NCBI RefSeq assembly: GCF_002240355.1
Contig: NZ_CP016354.1
Span: 1-64,000 of the forward strand
DNA: 64,000 nucleotides
Origin: Prauserella marina
GTDB taxonomy: Bacteria > Actinomycetota > Actinomycetes > Mycobacteriales > Pseudonocardiaceae
Direction of reading: 5' to 3'
How positions within the stretch are numbered: the stretch's first letter is position 1; each line of letters starts with the position of its first letter. The notes under the pieces are model-generated. The model saw nothing but the letters and a program-made list of their open reading frames with translations, was not told where the DNA came from and made no database searches. Below, piece after piece: positions 35,228 to 44,567 of the stretch. A program made the position numbers and the translations under genes.

Positions 35228-35499
35228 GCCGGTCCCCGGTGGCAATTACCCGGTCGGCAGTGCGGTCGCTGGCACAGCTGAACAAGCCGCTGCGACGGCG
35301 CGTGCAGACCGCAGTCGACACGCTCGGCACTAACCAGCACCCTGTCGGCGCGACCGCGCTGACAGGGCAATCGGGGGTATTCCGCTTGCTGGTCGCCGAC
35401 GTCTCCGTCCTCTACGAGATCCGCTCGGACGGCCAGGTGCTCGTGCTCGTGATCGAACCAGCACCCCGGCTCGCCAGCCCCCTTCCCGAGCCGGATTGA
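35224..35499 (+). CDS. RelE/ParE-family toxin
   Basis: 91 residues from GTG 35224. The fold is recognisable from AITRSAVRSLAQLNKPLRRR, the FRLLVADVSVLYEI strands and the basic RSDGQVLVLVIE end. RelE-type members cleave mRNA in the ribosome and ParE-type ones block gyrase. The VADVSVLYEI core favours RelE. With its antitoxin it should stabilise the element. Confidence 0.88.
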   Translation: MSRSPVAITRSAVRSLAQLNKPLRRRVQTAVDTLGTNQHPVGATALTGQSGVFRLLVADVSVLYEIRSDGQVLVLVIEPAPRLASPLPEPD

Positions 35500-35714
35500 C
35501 CGTGATCGCCACCGACAAGTAGGTGTGACATGAGGCCGACGAGTTCGACCTGGTCCGCCGGATGGCCTGGTGCGCCATCGGCGAACTGCCAACGGCGACC
35601 CGGGATCACGATGGGGTTAGCGCTCGGCCTTGCCGCGCTCAATACGTAGCGCCCGCGCCGATGTTGCCAGTGGTCAGGTCACTGGTCACACCGGCAACAA
35701 GTGCATCGGCTGGT

Positions 35715-36983
35715 TCATGACACCACGGGAATTTCGTCCCAGCGTGTGGTGAACCGTGGCGACCGCATGTCTTGGCGCATCCGCCAGCTCCACTGGGTCG
35801 GCTCGCGGACGCCGGTACTGCCGTAGCCGACGCGGCCCTGCCCGTACCGGGCGGTGATCGTGTCGAGCGTTGTGGCGAGCCGGTCGTGGCGCGGGTCGTC
35901 CGGCCACAGCGGCTGAATGCTGGTCGCCGGAACGAGGTCTGAGGCGAGCACTCCGATCCGCTTGTAGCGGTGGCCCGGCTGCCAGGTGTCGCGGGCGAGC
36001 CGCGCCGCTGCGGTCGCCAGCTGGCCTGCGGCATTCCGTGGTACCGGAAACCCCTGGGTGGCCTGGCCGTGATGGTGAGGACCCGGGCCGAATCCCCCGG
36101 TGGACAGCATCACGGTGATCGCCGGGACGGCTAGTCCGAAACGTCGGAGCTTGGCGGACACGGCCTGCGCGAACGCCCCTGCCGCCGCTGCGACCTCGTT
36201 CTGAGTCGATGCCGGTTGTCCGAGATGCCGGCAGTGCATGATCGAGCGGCGCGGAGCGGGCTGGGCGGCCAGCGGGATGCATGGCACGCCTTGCAGTTCG
36301 CGGACGGTGCGTTCGACGACGATGGTGTACGCGCGGCGCACCCAGCCCGGATCCAGCTGGGCAAGCGCGCCCGCTGTCGCGACGCCTTGCGTGGCCAGGC
36401 GCGCCGAAAGCCTCGTTCCGATGCCCCATACGTCACCCACGGGGATGCTGGCCAGCAGCTCGGCGAGCTCGGCCTGGTCGAGACCGTCGATGTTGAACAC
36501 TCCGATCCCGGTGTCTTTGGCGTGGTTGGTGGCGATCTTCGCCAGTGTTTTCGTCGCGCCGATTCCGACGGTGACGGGCAGCCCGAGCCACCGTGCGGCA
36601 CATTCGCGCACCTGGCGCGCGATTTCTGCTGCCTCGGTCTCTGGCGCTTCGAGGAAGCATTCGTCGATCGAGTACTGCTCGACTGCCGCCGCCAGCTGCG
36701 CGCACACCGTTGCCAGCCGTGCGCTGAAATCCCCATATAGCTCGTAGTTCGACGACAACGCCGTCACTGCGCGGCAATCCGGCCGGGCCTTCACTTTGAA
36801 CCACGGTTCGCCCATGCCGATCCCGAGCGCCTTCGCTTCGCGGCTGCGCGCGACAACGCAGCCGTCGTTGTTGGACAGCACCACGACCGGCCGCCGCGTG
36901 AGTGCGGAATTGAAAACGCGTTCGGTCGAAACGTACATCGCGTCCACATCGGCTAACAGGACCACGCGGCGACGATCAACCAT
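35715..36983 (-). CDS. umuC: Y-family DNA polymerase, UmuC-type
   Basis: 422 residues. The palm has [17 protein letters not shown], the UmuC-type [20 protein letters not shown] segment and the catalytic YSIDECFLE (about 104-112). [17 protein letters not shown] and a helix-hairpin-helix ([20 protein letters not shown]) follow, then a little-finger domain. It carries out error-prone synthesis across lesions. Together with umuD 107 bases upstream it makes a complete SOS mutagenesis unit, more typical of plasmids than of actinomycete chromosomes. Confidence 0.93.
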   Translation of the reverse strand: MVDRRRVVLLADVDAMYVSTERVFNSALTRRPVVVLSNNDGCVVARSREAKALGIGMGEPWFKVKARPDCRAVTALSSNYELYGDFSARLATVCAQLAAAVEQYSIDECFLEAPETEAAEIARQVRECAARWLGLPVTVGIGATKTLAKIATNHAKDTGIGVFNIDGLDQAELAELLASIPVGDVWGIGTRLSARLATQGVATAGALAQLDPGWVRRAYTIVVERTVRELQGVPCIPLAAQPAPRRSIMHCRHLGQPASTQNEVAAAAGAFAQAVSAKLRRFGLAVPAITVMLSTGGFGPGPHHHGQATQGFPVPRNAAGQLATAAARLARDTWQPGHRYKRIGVLASDLVPATSIQPLWPDDPRHDRLATTLDTITARYGQGRVGYGSTGVREPTQWSWRMRQDMRSPRFTTRWDEIPVVS

Positions 36984-37090
36984 GCCCCGTCTCCGTTTGC
37001 GCTACAAGGGTTGCCGCCGTTACTGCGGCTCGTTGGCTCCCGGAGAAGCTGGCGTACGCGCTGTCGGGAACCACGAGTCCGACGCGCTGG

Positions 37091-37510
37091 TCAGCGGCCA
37101 CGGGCACCGCCGGGTTTCAAATGGTGGATCACGGTCGTGACCACGCCCCACACGTCGAACCCTTCCCCGTCGCGCGGTACCGGGATCACTGGGAACTCCG
37201 GGTTCGCGGGTTCCAGCCGCGGCGGTCGCAGCCGCAGCCGTTTCAAGGTGAACTCGTCGTGCAGCACCGCCACCACAACATCCCCGTCGCCGGGTGTGAG
37301 GCTTCGGTCGACCAGGACCTCGTCTCCATCACTGATTCCCGCCTCGATCATGGAATCTCCAGACACCCGCAGCACGAACGTTGACGCCGGATTTCGGATC
37401 AAGTTCCGGTCCAGACTGACCGGGCCCGTGTAGTAGTCCTCCGCGGGCGAGGGAAAGCCCGCCGCCACCATCGGCGGCCACTCGACCTCGATCACATCCA
37501 CGCACGTCAC
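37091..37510 (-). CDS. umuD: UmuD-type S24 peptidase subunit
   Basis: 139 residues from GTG 37510; a TTG at 37522 would overlap the SOS box. Self-cleavage site Ala17-Gly18 in VAAGFPSPAEDYY; Ser53 (SGDSM) and Lys90 (FTLKRLRL) are the catalytic pair. RecA filaments trigger cleavage, and the product activates UmuC. The short N-terminus before the cleavage site is usual for UmuD. Confidence 0.92.
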   Translation of the reverse strand: MTCVDVIEVEWPPMVAAGFPSPAEDYYTGPVSLDRNLIRNPASTFVLRVSGDSMIEAGISDGDEVLVDRSLTPGDGDVVVAVLHDEFTLKRLRLRPPRLEPANPEFPVIPVPRDGEGFDVWGVVTTVIHHLKPGGARGR

Positions 37511-37518
37511 CAACTGAG

Positions 37519-37534
37519 TCAAACATATGTTCGA
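37519..37534 (-). promoter_or_regulatory. LexA-type SOS box upstream of umuDC
   Basis: TCAAACATATGTTCGA matches the actinobacterial LexA consensus TCGAAC-N4-GTTCGA at 11 of 12 defined positions, about nine bases before the umuD start. Damage-inducible control of umuDC is expected. Confidence 0.85.
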
Positions 37535-37692
37535 CTAGATCGCGGGTTTCGGACCGACTTTGTGAGATTCGGCCTGGTCAGACCGACGTGCGCGGTCAAA
37601 CTCCGGGTCTGCCGGGAGGCAATCCGACACAAGCAATCTGCCCCTCGGGAGACCTCCCGGCCTGGTGCGTGGATGCCCGTATGCTCGCCCGG

Positions 37693-38103
37693 ATGGAAAC
37701 GACTGGGGAGCCACGGTACTGGGACAGCTCCGACACCGACGTGCCGGTGCTGGTGGCGGCGCGTCGCCAGCAACAGGCAGCGGCAGAGGTTGCCGCGGAG
37801 TTAATGGGATTGGCGCAACGGCATCGGTTGCCGATGCCGTCGTGGATGATCCCTCCACCGCAGATCGATCCGCGATATGACCTGCCTGTCGAGGCAGCAG
37901 CGCTACGCGGGCATTTGCTGCCGCCGCAGGGACGTGAGCACTGGCAGCGCTGGGTCGAGGTGCTCTCCTACCACTGGCCACCGATGAAGAGCCCCGTACT
38001 CGGAGAGCACTGCACGGGCTGGTGGGCCGTTCCCTACGACAGGCTCGGCGTCCCGGACCACGTGGTGATCGAGCTGGTAGCCCCGAACACTGACGACGAA
38101 TAA
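37693..38103 (+). CDS. Hypothetical protein divergent to umuD
   Basis: 136 residues from ATG 37693 (ATG 37681 also in frame). A helical, Ala/Gln-rich first half (VLVAARRQQQAAAEVAAELM) and a Trp-rich second half (REHWQRWVEVLSYHWPPMKS). It lies 160 bases from the SOS box. No family recognised. Confidence 0.6.
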   Translation: METTGEPRYWDSSDTDVPVLVAARRQQQAAAEVAAELMGLAQRHRLPMPSWMIPPPQIDPRYDLPVEAAALRGHLLPPQGREHWQRWVEVLSYHWPPMKSPVLGEHCTGWWAVPYDRLGVPDHVVIELVAPNTDDE

Positions 38104-38140
38104 GCCTGCGCGAGTGATCGAGCAGCGACGCCGGATCCGG

Positions 38141-38998
38141 TCAGCGTTTGCGCAGGACGACTCCAGCGAAACATTCCTGTGTCGGCGTGAGCGGCTCGAC
38201 GGGCCCGTCGGGCCACCAGCGGTCGCAGGCGACCACGGCGGGTGCCTCGCCGGGCCCGGGAGGCAGCATGTCGTACCCGTCGAGTGCGGTCAGGGTTTCG
38301 ATCTCGGCGCGTGTGCGGAAGGTGCCCGAGCCCATCTTGCTGTTGAGCGCTACCTGTTCCAGGCCCTTGGCCACGGGGGTGAGTCCCGGGGTTTCCGGGT
38401 CGATCAGGTGTGACAGCGCCAGGTAGGAGTCGGCGGGCAGCGCGTCGGCGTAGCGGCGCACGATGCGCGCGCACTCGGCGGTGTCGAGGTGATGGTGCAT
38501 CACGCTCAGCAGCAGCACCGCGATCGGCTCGTCGAAATCCAGGTGCGTGGTCACGAGGTCGTGGTTTAGCACCTGGTCGGGCTCGAAAATGTTCGCGTCG
38601 AGGATGTGGGTCGCGTCGTTGGTGGCCAGCAGGGCGCGGCCGTGGGCCAGCACGACGGGGTCGTTGTCGACGTAGACCACCGAGGCGCTGCGGTCGAAGC
38701 GCTGCGCGATCTGGTGCGTGTTTTCCGCGGTCGGCAGCCCCGATCCGCAGTCAAGATACTGGCGAATCTTGACGTGCCCGGCCAGATGCCGCATGACGCG
38801 CGTGAGGAAGTTGCGGTTGGCCCACGCCAATTCGGCAACCCCGGGGTGAACCCTCATTGCCGCGTCGAGGACTTCACGGTCGACCGCGTAGTTCGTTTTC
38901 CCACCGAGGGCGGCGTCGTAGACGCGGGCAATACTGGCCCGGTTGGGGTCGACGCCAACCGGGACAACGCTCGGCGAGATGTCGTATGGAGATGTCAC
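38141..38998 (-). CDS. SAM-dependent methyltransferase, Methyltransf_19 (DUF574) family
   Basis: 285 residues from GTG 38998, chosen for the GAGG upstream. Family hallmarks: VDPNRASIARVYDAALGGKT at the N-terminus, the SAM loop YLDCGSGLPTAENTHQIA, VVYVDNDPVVLAHGRALL, and the LLLSVMHHHLD helix region. These enzymes are abundant in actinomycetes, often near XRE/DUF397 genes; substrates are unknown. A second member lies at 44519-46075. Confidence 0.9.
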   Translation of the reverse strand: MTSPYDISPSVVPVGVDPNRASIARVYDAALGGKTNYAVDREVLDAAMRVHPGVAELAWANRNFLTRVMRHLAGHVKIRQYLDCGSGLPTAENTHQIAQRFDRSASVVYVDNDPVVLAHGRALLATNDATHILDANIFEPDQVLNHDLVTTHLDFDEPIAVLLLSVMHHHLDTAECARIVRRYADALPADSYLALSHLIDPETPGLTPVAKGLEQVALNSKMGSGTFRTRAEIETLTALDGYDMLPPGPGEAPAVVACDRWWPDGPVEPLTPTQECFAGVVLRKR

Positions 38999-39404
38999 GC
39001 TGTACCTCACTGGAAGCGGCATTGGGTCCCAAGCCGCACCACCCTATCGAGACATCTGTTGCCAGGTACTCAGGCGCGGAAAAAAGTACTGGCAGACCGA
39101 ACAGCCACCAGCCGTCGAGGGTGGGCCTATCCCTCGTAACGGGCCCGTGGGTGCGACGTCGCGCCGCATTGGCGGCCACACCAGACCGGCGACGGTCAGG
39201 CATCACTATCATTCTTTTCGCGAGTCATAGGAATTGTTTTTTTATCCGAGATGTGGTCGCCTCCTCGTCGAGGGTGCCGTTGCGGCGGCGTGGTTACGCT
39301 GTCCCGGTGAGGTTGCGACGCGAGAAAACTGCACGTCCTACATATCGGCCAAAAAGCGCGCGACCGTAGAAATTCAGTTATTTCCTATTATGATGCCCGT
39401 CATT
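38999..39404. other. Divergent intergenic region with AT-rich patches
   Basis: No gene. Contains an unusually AT-rich stretch for this DNA (around 39205-39245, with a T7 run, and 39360-39410), consistent with promoters for the flanking divergent genes. Confidence 0.4.
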
Positions 39405-40364
39405 ATGAATTATTCAGCCCCAGTGACGATTGCGTGCGAGATGGCGGTCACGCAGGTCGGAGCAAAGTGGATACCGATGCTGCTGAAGACGGCCGAAGCG
39501 GGAAAGGTTTCCTACCTCACCCGTGACGGTCGCGCGCACGCCGCCGTGGTTCCGGTTGCGGTCGGCCGCGCCTACGAAGAACAGGCCGGACTGTCCGACT
39601 CCGTCCGGGCCGAGATCGCGGCCGCCGTCGACCGCGCCCGTACCGAGATCACCACCGTCCTCGCGCGCTTGGACGAGGAGGTCTGCGGTCACCGGCTTCC
39701 CGCGGCAGCCGATCTCCCCGAAGACATCCCGCCGCGTGTCGGCGAGCCTGACGTCGACGTGATCATCTCGCGTGAGAACGGTGACGTCGAGATCGTCCCG
39801 GCGGCGGAAACGCCGCGCCCCGACGAAGAATCCGCCCCAGGCGCCACGTGGGTCGGCGCGGACGATCCGCTGCTGGTGACTCTGCAAGAGCAAGTGTGCG
39901 GACGCTGGGGTTTCCAGGCGATCCCGTGGACTCGGATCCAAAGCGCAGCCGAACACCGGGGCGTGAGGCTGACCTCCCGCGCACATCTGCACCGCGAGCT
40001 ACGCAGAATCCTCGGCGATGGTGCTCCGGAGCCGATCAAGCAGGCTCGCTCCTGGTGCTACGTAACGATCGAACTATGGGCGGCGATCAACGCGGCCTTG
40101 ACCCACCACGGCCAGCCGCTCACCTACCACCGGCCTTACCCGGCCGTGCAGGCTTTCGTGGACCTGCTTCCCGCGATGCTCGCCGCGTGCGAGGGCCGGG
40201 ACACGGCACCACGGCAGGACGAGATCGCCGGAGCGATACGTGCGGCGGCGGGAGTCCCCGTCCCCGCCACCACCGCGTCCCGGCTGGGATGGGTGGCTCA
40301 GCACTACCACCACCATCGGTGCCCATGGATCGACACCCTCGGCGGCAAGCCACCCCGAACGTAG
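39405..40364 (+). CDS. Phd-like domain fused to a larger C-terminal region
   Basis: 319 residues from ATG 39405 (ATG 39390 or 39393 possible). Residues 1-50 (CEMAVTQVGAKWIPMLLKTA, then YLTRDGRAHAAVVPVAVG) match the Phd/YefM fold. A helical segment and acidic linker follow. The last 180 residues have basic helices (LTSRAHLHRELRRILGDG) and a His-rich end (VAQHYHHHRC). Antitoxins of this fold are usually below 100 residues, so this is a fused form, perhaps a self-contained toxin-antitoxin or a regulator. No toxin gene adjacent. Confidence 0.65.
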   Translation: MNYSAPVTIACEMAVTQVGAKWIPMLLKTAEAGKVSYLTRDGRAHAAVVPVAVGRAYEEQAGLSDSVRAEIAAAVDRARTEITTVLARLDEEVCGHRLPAAADLPEDIPPRVGEPDVDVIISRENGDVEIVPAAETPRPDEESAPGATWVGADDPLLVTLQEQVCGRWGFQAIPWTRIQSAAEHRGVRLTSRAHLHRELRRILGDGAPEPIKQARSWCYVTIELWAAINAALTHHGQPLTYHRPYPAVQAFVDLLPAMLAACEGRDTAPRQDEIAGAIRAAAGVPVPATTASRLGWVAQHYHHHRCPWIDTLGGKPPRT

Positions 40365-40418
40365 ATCCGGTGCTGGTGTCGAGCGCGGTGTGTGGAACCC
40401 GGCCGGTGTGTGGTGAGG

Positions 40419-40664
40419 TCAGGCTTCGTGCCCGCTGAACGTGGGTGCCGCGCCGAGGTATTCGACGCGATACCGGAACCCGCGCCCCTGGCCATCATCC
40501 ATCGTGACGTGGTCGGCGTAGACATCCACGGTGATGGAACCGTCGGCGTCCGTGTCGACGTAGGACTGCCAGGTGAGATCACCTTCGATCACCCCGTCCT
40601 CGGCGCTGAAAGCCAGCCGGGCCACGTCGATCGGGTCGGTGATATCGGGGATGTCCGCGCTCAT
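40419..40664 (-). CDS. Small acidic beta-rich protein
   Basis: 81 residues from ATG 40664. Alternating hydrophobic strands (SYVDTDADGSITVDVYADHV, then RGFRYRVEYLG) suggest a small beta sandwich. No family recognised. Convergent with the gene before it. Confidence 0.6.
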   Translation of the reverse strand: MSADIPDITDPIDVARLAFSAEDGVIEGDLTWQSYVDTDADGSITVDVYADHVTMDDGQGRGFRYRVEYLGAAPTFSGHEA

Positions 40665-40871
40665 GTCACGACTGTATGACCATGCTCAGATTGCACACCA
40701 ACCAGATACGCCGGGCTGCGAACCGGAAGTGGCATCCGAGGCGCACCGACATCGCCCTGGCCCGCTTCACCGTGATCCCCGGCGCGGGGGATCGGCGAAG
40801 CCCGCGGTCAGCGAGCTAGCATAGCTAGCATGGTGCTGTTCGGTGGCAAGCCACCATGCGAGGATGGTGTC

Positions 40872-41102
40872 ATGCCCAGCGAGCATCGTGAACCCGCCCT
40901 GACTGTCCGGCCGCCGGCCGACCTCAAGCGCGACGCTCAGGCCACACTGGCCGAACGCGGGCTGCAAATGCGCGCGTTCGTGGTGGCCTGCCTGGCCGCA
41001 CTAATTAACGACCCCGAACGATTCCTCGCGACATTGAGACCGCACTGGCCGGACAAGAAGCCACATCTTGGCGGCAGAGCGGCGTCGAAACGGGAACAGT
41101 AA
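40872..41102 (+). CDS. Small helical protein with RHH-like core
   Basis: 76 residues from ATG 40872. LTVRPPADLKRDAQATLAER and GLQMRAFVVACLAALINDPE have the strand-helix-helix pattern of ribbon-helix-helix proteins; the tail is basic. A decayed relative of its second half is found at 56545-56750. Confidence 0.6.
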   Translation: MPSEHREPALTVRPPADLKRDAQATLAERGLQMRAFVVACLAALINDPERFLATLRPHWPDKKPHLGGRAASKREQ

Positions 41103-41170
41103 GAGCCCGTTTGCAAACACCCCGGATCGTGTCCTCAGTGGTTGTCGGGGAGGCGTGCGATCCTCGCCGC

Positions 41171-41410
41171 GTGGGTAATGAGCATCCGGACCTGATCGAC
41201 CTCGACGACGGCGAAATGTTCGAGTGGGTGGCTGAACCCGCCGGAGGCGGGGAGGCGGGGTATGCGAACACAGATGATCACGATTTCGCCTGGCCACGTC
41301 ATGTTCTGGAAGAGGGCCGGCGCATCGCGGTGATGCGTGAGGTGGCACCGGCCGAGCTGAAACGACTGCACCAGGTGCGCGAGGACGACGATCCGGAATA
41401 CCACCGGTAG
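41171..41410 (+). CDS. Acidic hypothetical protein
   Basis: 79 residues from GTG 41171; earlier in-frame GTG or TTG codons exist and none has a clear ribosome-binding site. Acidic N-terminus (HPDLIDLDDGEMFEWVAEPA), then DFAWPRHVLEEGRRIAVMRE and a charged end. The opposite strand is also open but codes a less likely composition. Confidence 0.45.
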   Translation: MGNEHPDLIDLDDGEMFEWVAEPAGGGEAGYANTDDHDFAWPRHVLEEGRRIAVMREVAPAELKRLHQVREDDDPEYHR

Positions 41411-41904
41411 AGCCTTGTTTCGCTCTTCCTCCTCGGTCGTGGGCTGGTGAGGTTGTGGGGGACGTTCGATGGCGTGGACCCGGTTGTGCTCTGGTGGTCG
41501 GGTTCGACCGCGTCCGACGAGGTGTTCCAGCCACAGCAGCTACCCGCCGGACCGATGTTGTTCGCGATCGCCTGTGCGACGAACAAGGCGGACTGCGCCC
41601 AGTAGCACTATGCCGGGGGCAGCCATGGTGTCCCGTGGTGCGCCTCCGCGCCGAACTCATCGCACATCGGGCGGTTCGCCTCCCCTGAAGTCTTTACCAG
41701 AGTGGCGATAGGCCCTACTGTGGGCAGGTTCTTTCTCCAGAATGGTGTGGCCTCCTGTGTAGGCGGGGGCCACACTATTCTGGGTCGCTGCCGGGTCTCC
41801 CTGGAGGCTTTCTCGCGTTTCGGCATGAGACGTAGCCAGGGCAGATGACACCTCCGACTGTGCCGATGTCGAGTATGGCCGGAGATCCTGGCCGCGCACC
41901 GTGG
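41411..41904. other. Gene-free stretch with hairpin
   Basis: No supported gene. A hairpin at 41737-41783 has 16-base arms with a single G:U-type mismatch (CCAGAATGGTGTGGCC and near-complement) and a 15-base loop; it probably ends transcription from one or both sides. Confidence 0.5.
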
Positions 41905-42633
41905 TTAGGCCCGGTGGGCCAGGCGCAGCAGGAGTTCGGCGGTGTCGTCGAGTTCGTCGGCGCGGTCACGTAGGTTCTGGGCGCGCTCGCGGAGACGGCT
42001 TGCGGCTTGGCGGGCGTGTGTCACATCGGCCTCGTGCGTGGGCGTGGCCGTTTCCGGTGTCGCCGCTGTGTCCATGGTGGACGATGCTTCAACCATGGGT
42101 GCGATGTCGGTTGCGAGGGCTGCGCGGATCCTGTCCAGTCGACCGGGACCGACTCCGTTTACCGCGCGCAGGGCGTCGTCTGGGCATGCTCTGACTTCCT
42201 CGGCCCATACGAATCCGTGCCGGTCCAGGCTTTTGTAGCCGGTGAGATGACCGCGCTCGTCGAGTGCGCGGAACGCGTCACGGTAGTAGTGCAGTGGTGT
42301 GCGGGTGTCGGGCATGGGGTGCAGGGACCAGCCCGCGACAGTCCCGGCGGCGTATTCGGCTCGCAGGCGCTCGGCCATCTCGCTGGCGCCGATCACATGC
42401 AGCACACGGTGCGGTCTTATCCGGCAGACTTTGGCCTGTCCCCAGCGTCCGCCGGGCTCGCCGGCGGTTTCCCACCCGCTGATGTGCCGGGCGGTATCGA
42501 ACATGCTCGCGATCCGCCGTGCCACCTCGGGCGGTGTCATATTCTGCTCGTCGTCCACGCTGAGCATCATGCCGGTGTCGTGGCCGGTACCCCACCCTGC
42601 ACCGACGGAAAACCCGTCGACTGAGCGAACCAT
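41905..42633 (-). CDS. Hypothetical protein with helix-hairpin-helix-like motif
   Basis: 242 residues from ATG 42633, with ATG 42570 as alternative. The middle (PDDALRAVNGVGPGRLDRIR) has a helix-hairpin-helix-like GVGPGRL turn. The C-terminus is a charged coiled coil (ASRLRERAQNLRDRADELDD). No family assigned. Upstream of the set that runs leftward from 46 kb. Confidence 0.6.
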   Translation of the reverse strand: MVRSVDGFSVGAGWGTGHDTGMMLSVDDEQNMTPPEVARRIASMFDTARHISGWETAGEPGGRWGQAKVCRIRPHRVLHVIGASEMAERLRAEYAAGTVAGWSLHPMPDTRTPLHYYRDAFRALDERGHLTGYKSLDRHGFVWAEEVRACPDDALRAVNGVGPGRLDRIRAALATDIAPMVEASSTMDTAATPETATPTHEADVTHARQAASRLRERAQNLRDRADELDDTAELLLRLAHRA

Positions 42634-42679
42634 CCAGGGCGGCCGACCTTGTGGGAACAGGTCGGCCGGTGCTACCTCG

Positions 42680-43198
42680 TCACGAGGGGTTTGCCCATTC
42701 CTCGACGCTGGTGAAGGCGCGCGGCTGGGTGGCGATTGTCATGAGGATGTCGTTTTGGACGGGGACGTCGCGGCCTGCGATGCGTGTGTCGGTGGGCGGG
42801 AACAGGATGTTCAGCCAGGCGGGCAGTGTGATTCCTGGGGCGGCGCCGGTGGCCATGGTGCTGGGCTCGGTGTTGGTGTTGGCGGGGATCGGGTCTCGCA
42901 CCATCATGATCTTTGCCCGGTGGTCGTACTGCTCGCGCATGACGTGCAGCCATTCCGCGGATACGGGTACCGGCGCGAGGCGATGGTCGGGGATGTCGTC
43001 GTGCCGGTGCTGGGCTAGTGGCGAGTATCCGCGGGCGATCGGCGTGACGGTGGTGTCGTCTTCTTGTAGGAGCTGTTCCACGAGGGGCAGGTGATCAATT
43101 TCGTCGGCGACGTCGGTGTAGACGACCAGTGTTGGTACGTCGTAGTCGAATCCGACGCGGCTGGTCTGCACAACGAAGGTGAGGAACTGAATGGTCAT
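42680..43198 (-). CDS. Hypothetical protein
   Basis: 172 residues from ATG 43198, with AAGGAC upstream. Begins with beta strands (TIQFLTFVVQTSRVGFDYDV), and a helical HVMREQYDHRAKIMMVRDPI follows. Starts 32 bases downstream of the RHH-like gene, probably in one operon. Function unknown. Confidence 0.6.
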   Translation of the reverse strand: MTIQFLTFVVQTSRVGFDYDVPTLVVYTDVADEIDHLPLVEQLLQEDDTTVTPIARGYSPLAQHRHDDIPDHRLAPVPVSAEWLHVMREQYDHRAKIMMVRDPIPANTNTEPSTMATGAAPGITLPAWLNILFPPTDTRIAGRDVPVQNDILMTIATQPRAFTSVEEWANPS

Positions 43199-43229
43199 GA
43201 TGCGATGTCCTTATGCGGGGTCCGCTGTT

Positions 43230-43460
43230 CTACAGGGACAGGCCGCCCTGAATGTCGCGGCCCTGCACCACATTGCCGCCGACGGAGCCGGTGACGGTGT
43301 TCGTGCGTGGCGTGGTGAGTGCGTCGCGGATCAGCGCGAGCACGGCGGCCTCCCGGGACAGGCCCTCCCTGGTGGCGTAGCGGTCGACGTCGGCGACCCA
43401 TGGGCCCAGGTTCACGGTGACGGTGTCGGTGTCGCTGTGGTCGGTGCTCATGGGGTTCAT
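43230..43460 (-). CDS. RHH-like protein with glycine-rich NVVQGRDIQGG tail
   Basis: 76 residues from ATG 43460 (ATG 43451 also possible). VTVNLGPWVADVDRYATREG and SREAAVLALIRDALTTPR give a strand-helix-helix pattern. The C-terminal VTGSVGGNVVQGRDIQGGLS is a beta-repeat motif that recurs in many actinobacterial proteins of unknown, sometimes conflict-related, function. A DNA-binding domain joined to this motif is unusual. Confidence 0.6.
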   Translation of the reverse strand: MNPMSTDHSDTDTVTVNLGPWVADVDRYATREGLSREAAVLALIRDALTTPRTNTVTGSVGGNVVQGRDIQGGLSL

Positions 43461-43545
43461 CGTGGCAGGTGTCCTCGTGGGGTGCTAGGCACAACCCGCC
43501 CAGTCATGCACAGGCTAGCGCGCCGGGGCCGCCCTGCTGTGCGGG

Positions 43546-44088
43546 TCACGGGATGCCGGTGCGGTGTTTCATGGCGCCGATTTTGGTGCCATACATGAAA
43601 AACAGCGCCATGAAGATCTGGAGCTGGGCGGGGACGTCGAGTTGTTCGTAGAGGTCGAACAAGTCGTCCTCGGTCAGGTCCGCGGTTGCGGTGGTGCGTT
43701 GGTTGAAGATGGTCGTGGCGATGTCGTGGTGGTCGTCCTCGATGGGCAGGGCGACGATCGTGCGGAGGTCGTACTCGGCGGGCAGGGGGCGGGTGACCAG
43801 GTCGGCGGGGTAGCGCGCGGACATGATCCGCATCGCGGTGTTGACCACGTGGACCGCGAGGGTGGGTCCCATCATCAGGTTGCCGACCATCGCGTGCAGC
43901 TCGGTGAGCGGGGCGACGTCGTCATCGATGCTCACTTCGACGCTGATGTCGAGGTCCACACGTTCCATCGCCGTGGCGATGTTGTCCAGTACCTGACCGG
44001 GATTGAGCAGCATCGTGGCGTCGTCGGTGATGCTGGCCCGGGGATGGTCCTGGTTGAAAAACTCCTCAGCGACCTCGCGCTCGCCCAT
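43546..44088 (-). CDS. Hypothetical protein
   Basis: 180 residues from ATG 44088, chosen for AAAGGGTG upstream. Acidic, mixed alpha/beta (DNIATAMERVDLDISVEVSI), ending in a hydrophobic helix (QLQIFMALFFMYGTKIGA). No family recognised; high third-position GC supports a real gene. Confidence 0.6.
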   Translation of the reverse strand: MGEREVAEEFFNQDHPRASITDDATMLLNPGQVLDNIATAMERVDLDISVEVSIDDDVAPLTELHAMVGNLMMGPTLAVHVVNTAMRIMSARYPADLVTRPLPAEYDLRTIVALPIEDDHHDIATTIFNQRTTATADLTEDDLFDLYEQLDVPAQLQIFMALFFMYGTKIGAMKHRTGIP

Positions 44089-44330
44089 CCAACACCCTTT
44101 CATCTCGGGAACGTGTCCGGTGTCGCAGCGTGTCACCTGGTACCGACAGAATCGGGTACGTGTCGCTGGGTTCACCGGAGTGGCCTACACGTGACCACCC
44201 GACGGAGAACACGCCTCGGCTGCTCGACGCGTGCCCGGACGCGCCCCCGACCGGGCACGATAATTCGTGGCCCCTGCGTGCTGTCCGCGCTGGGGCCGCG
44301 GTCCTTTGCGTGCTGGGCTGCGAATGTTGG

Positions 44331-44567
44331 TTAGGGCGCGCTGTTCATCCGTCGGAAGGTGATCTCGGCTTCGGTGTGTTGTTCGGTGGCCAGGAATGTT
44401 GCTGCGGGGATGGTGATGCGTCCTTGCTCGGCTTCGTGCAGCAGGGCGCGGACCAGGGTTTCGGTGAGTTCGTGCGGGTGCAGGGTCACGATCTGGTCGC
44501 CGGAGGCGTGAAAGTGGCTCAGCTCGCTCGGCGGCCCGAGCATGTTGTCGGCGTGGTCAGTGGACAT
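44331..44567 (-). CDS. Small hypothetical protein after the methyltransferase
   Basis: 78 residues from ATG 44567 (GGAGGACC upstream). It overlaps the 3' end of the methyltransferase gene by 49 bases. Mixed alpha/beta, His-rich in the middle (ELSHFHASGDQIVTLHPHEL). Translation is probably coupled to the gene before it. Confidence 0.6.
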   Translation of the reverse strand: MSTDHADNMLGPPSELSHFHASGDQIVTLHPHELTETLVRALLHEAEQGRITIPAATFLATEQHTEAEITFRRMNSAP

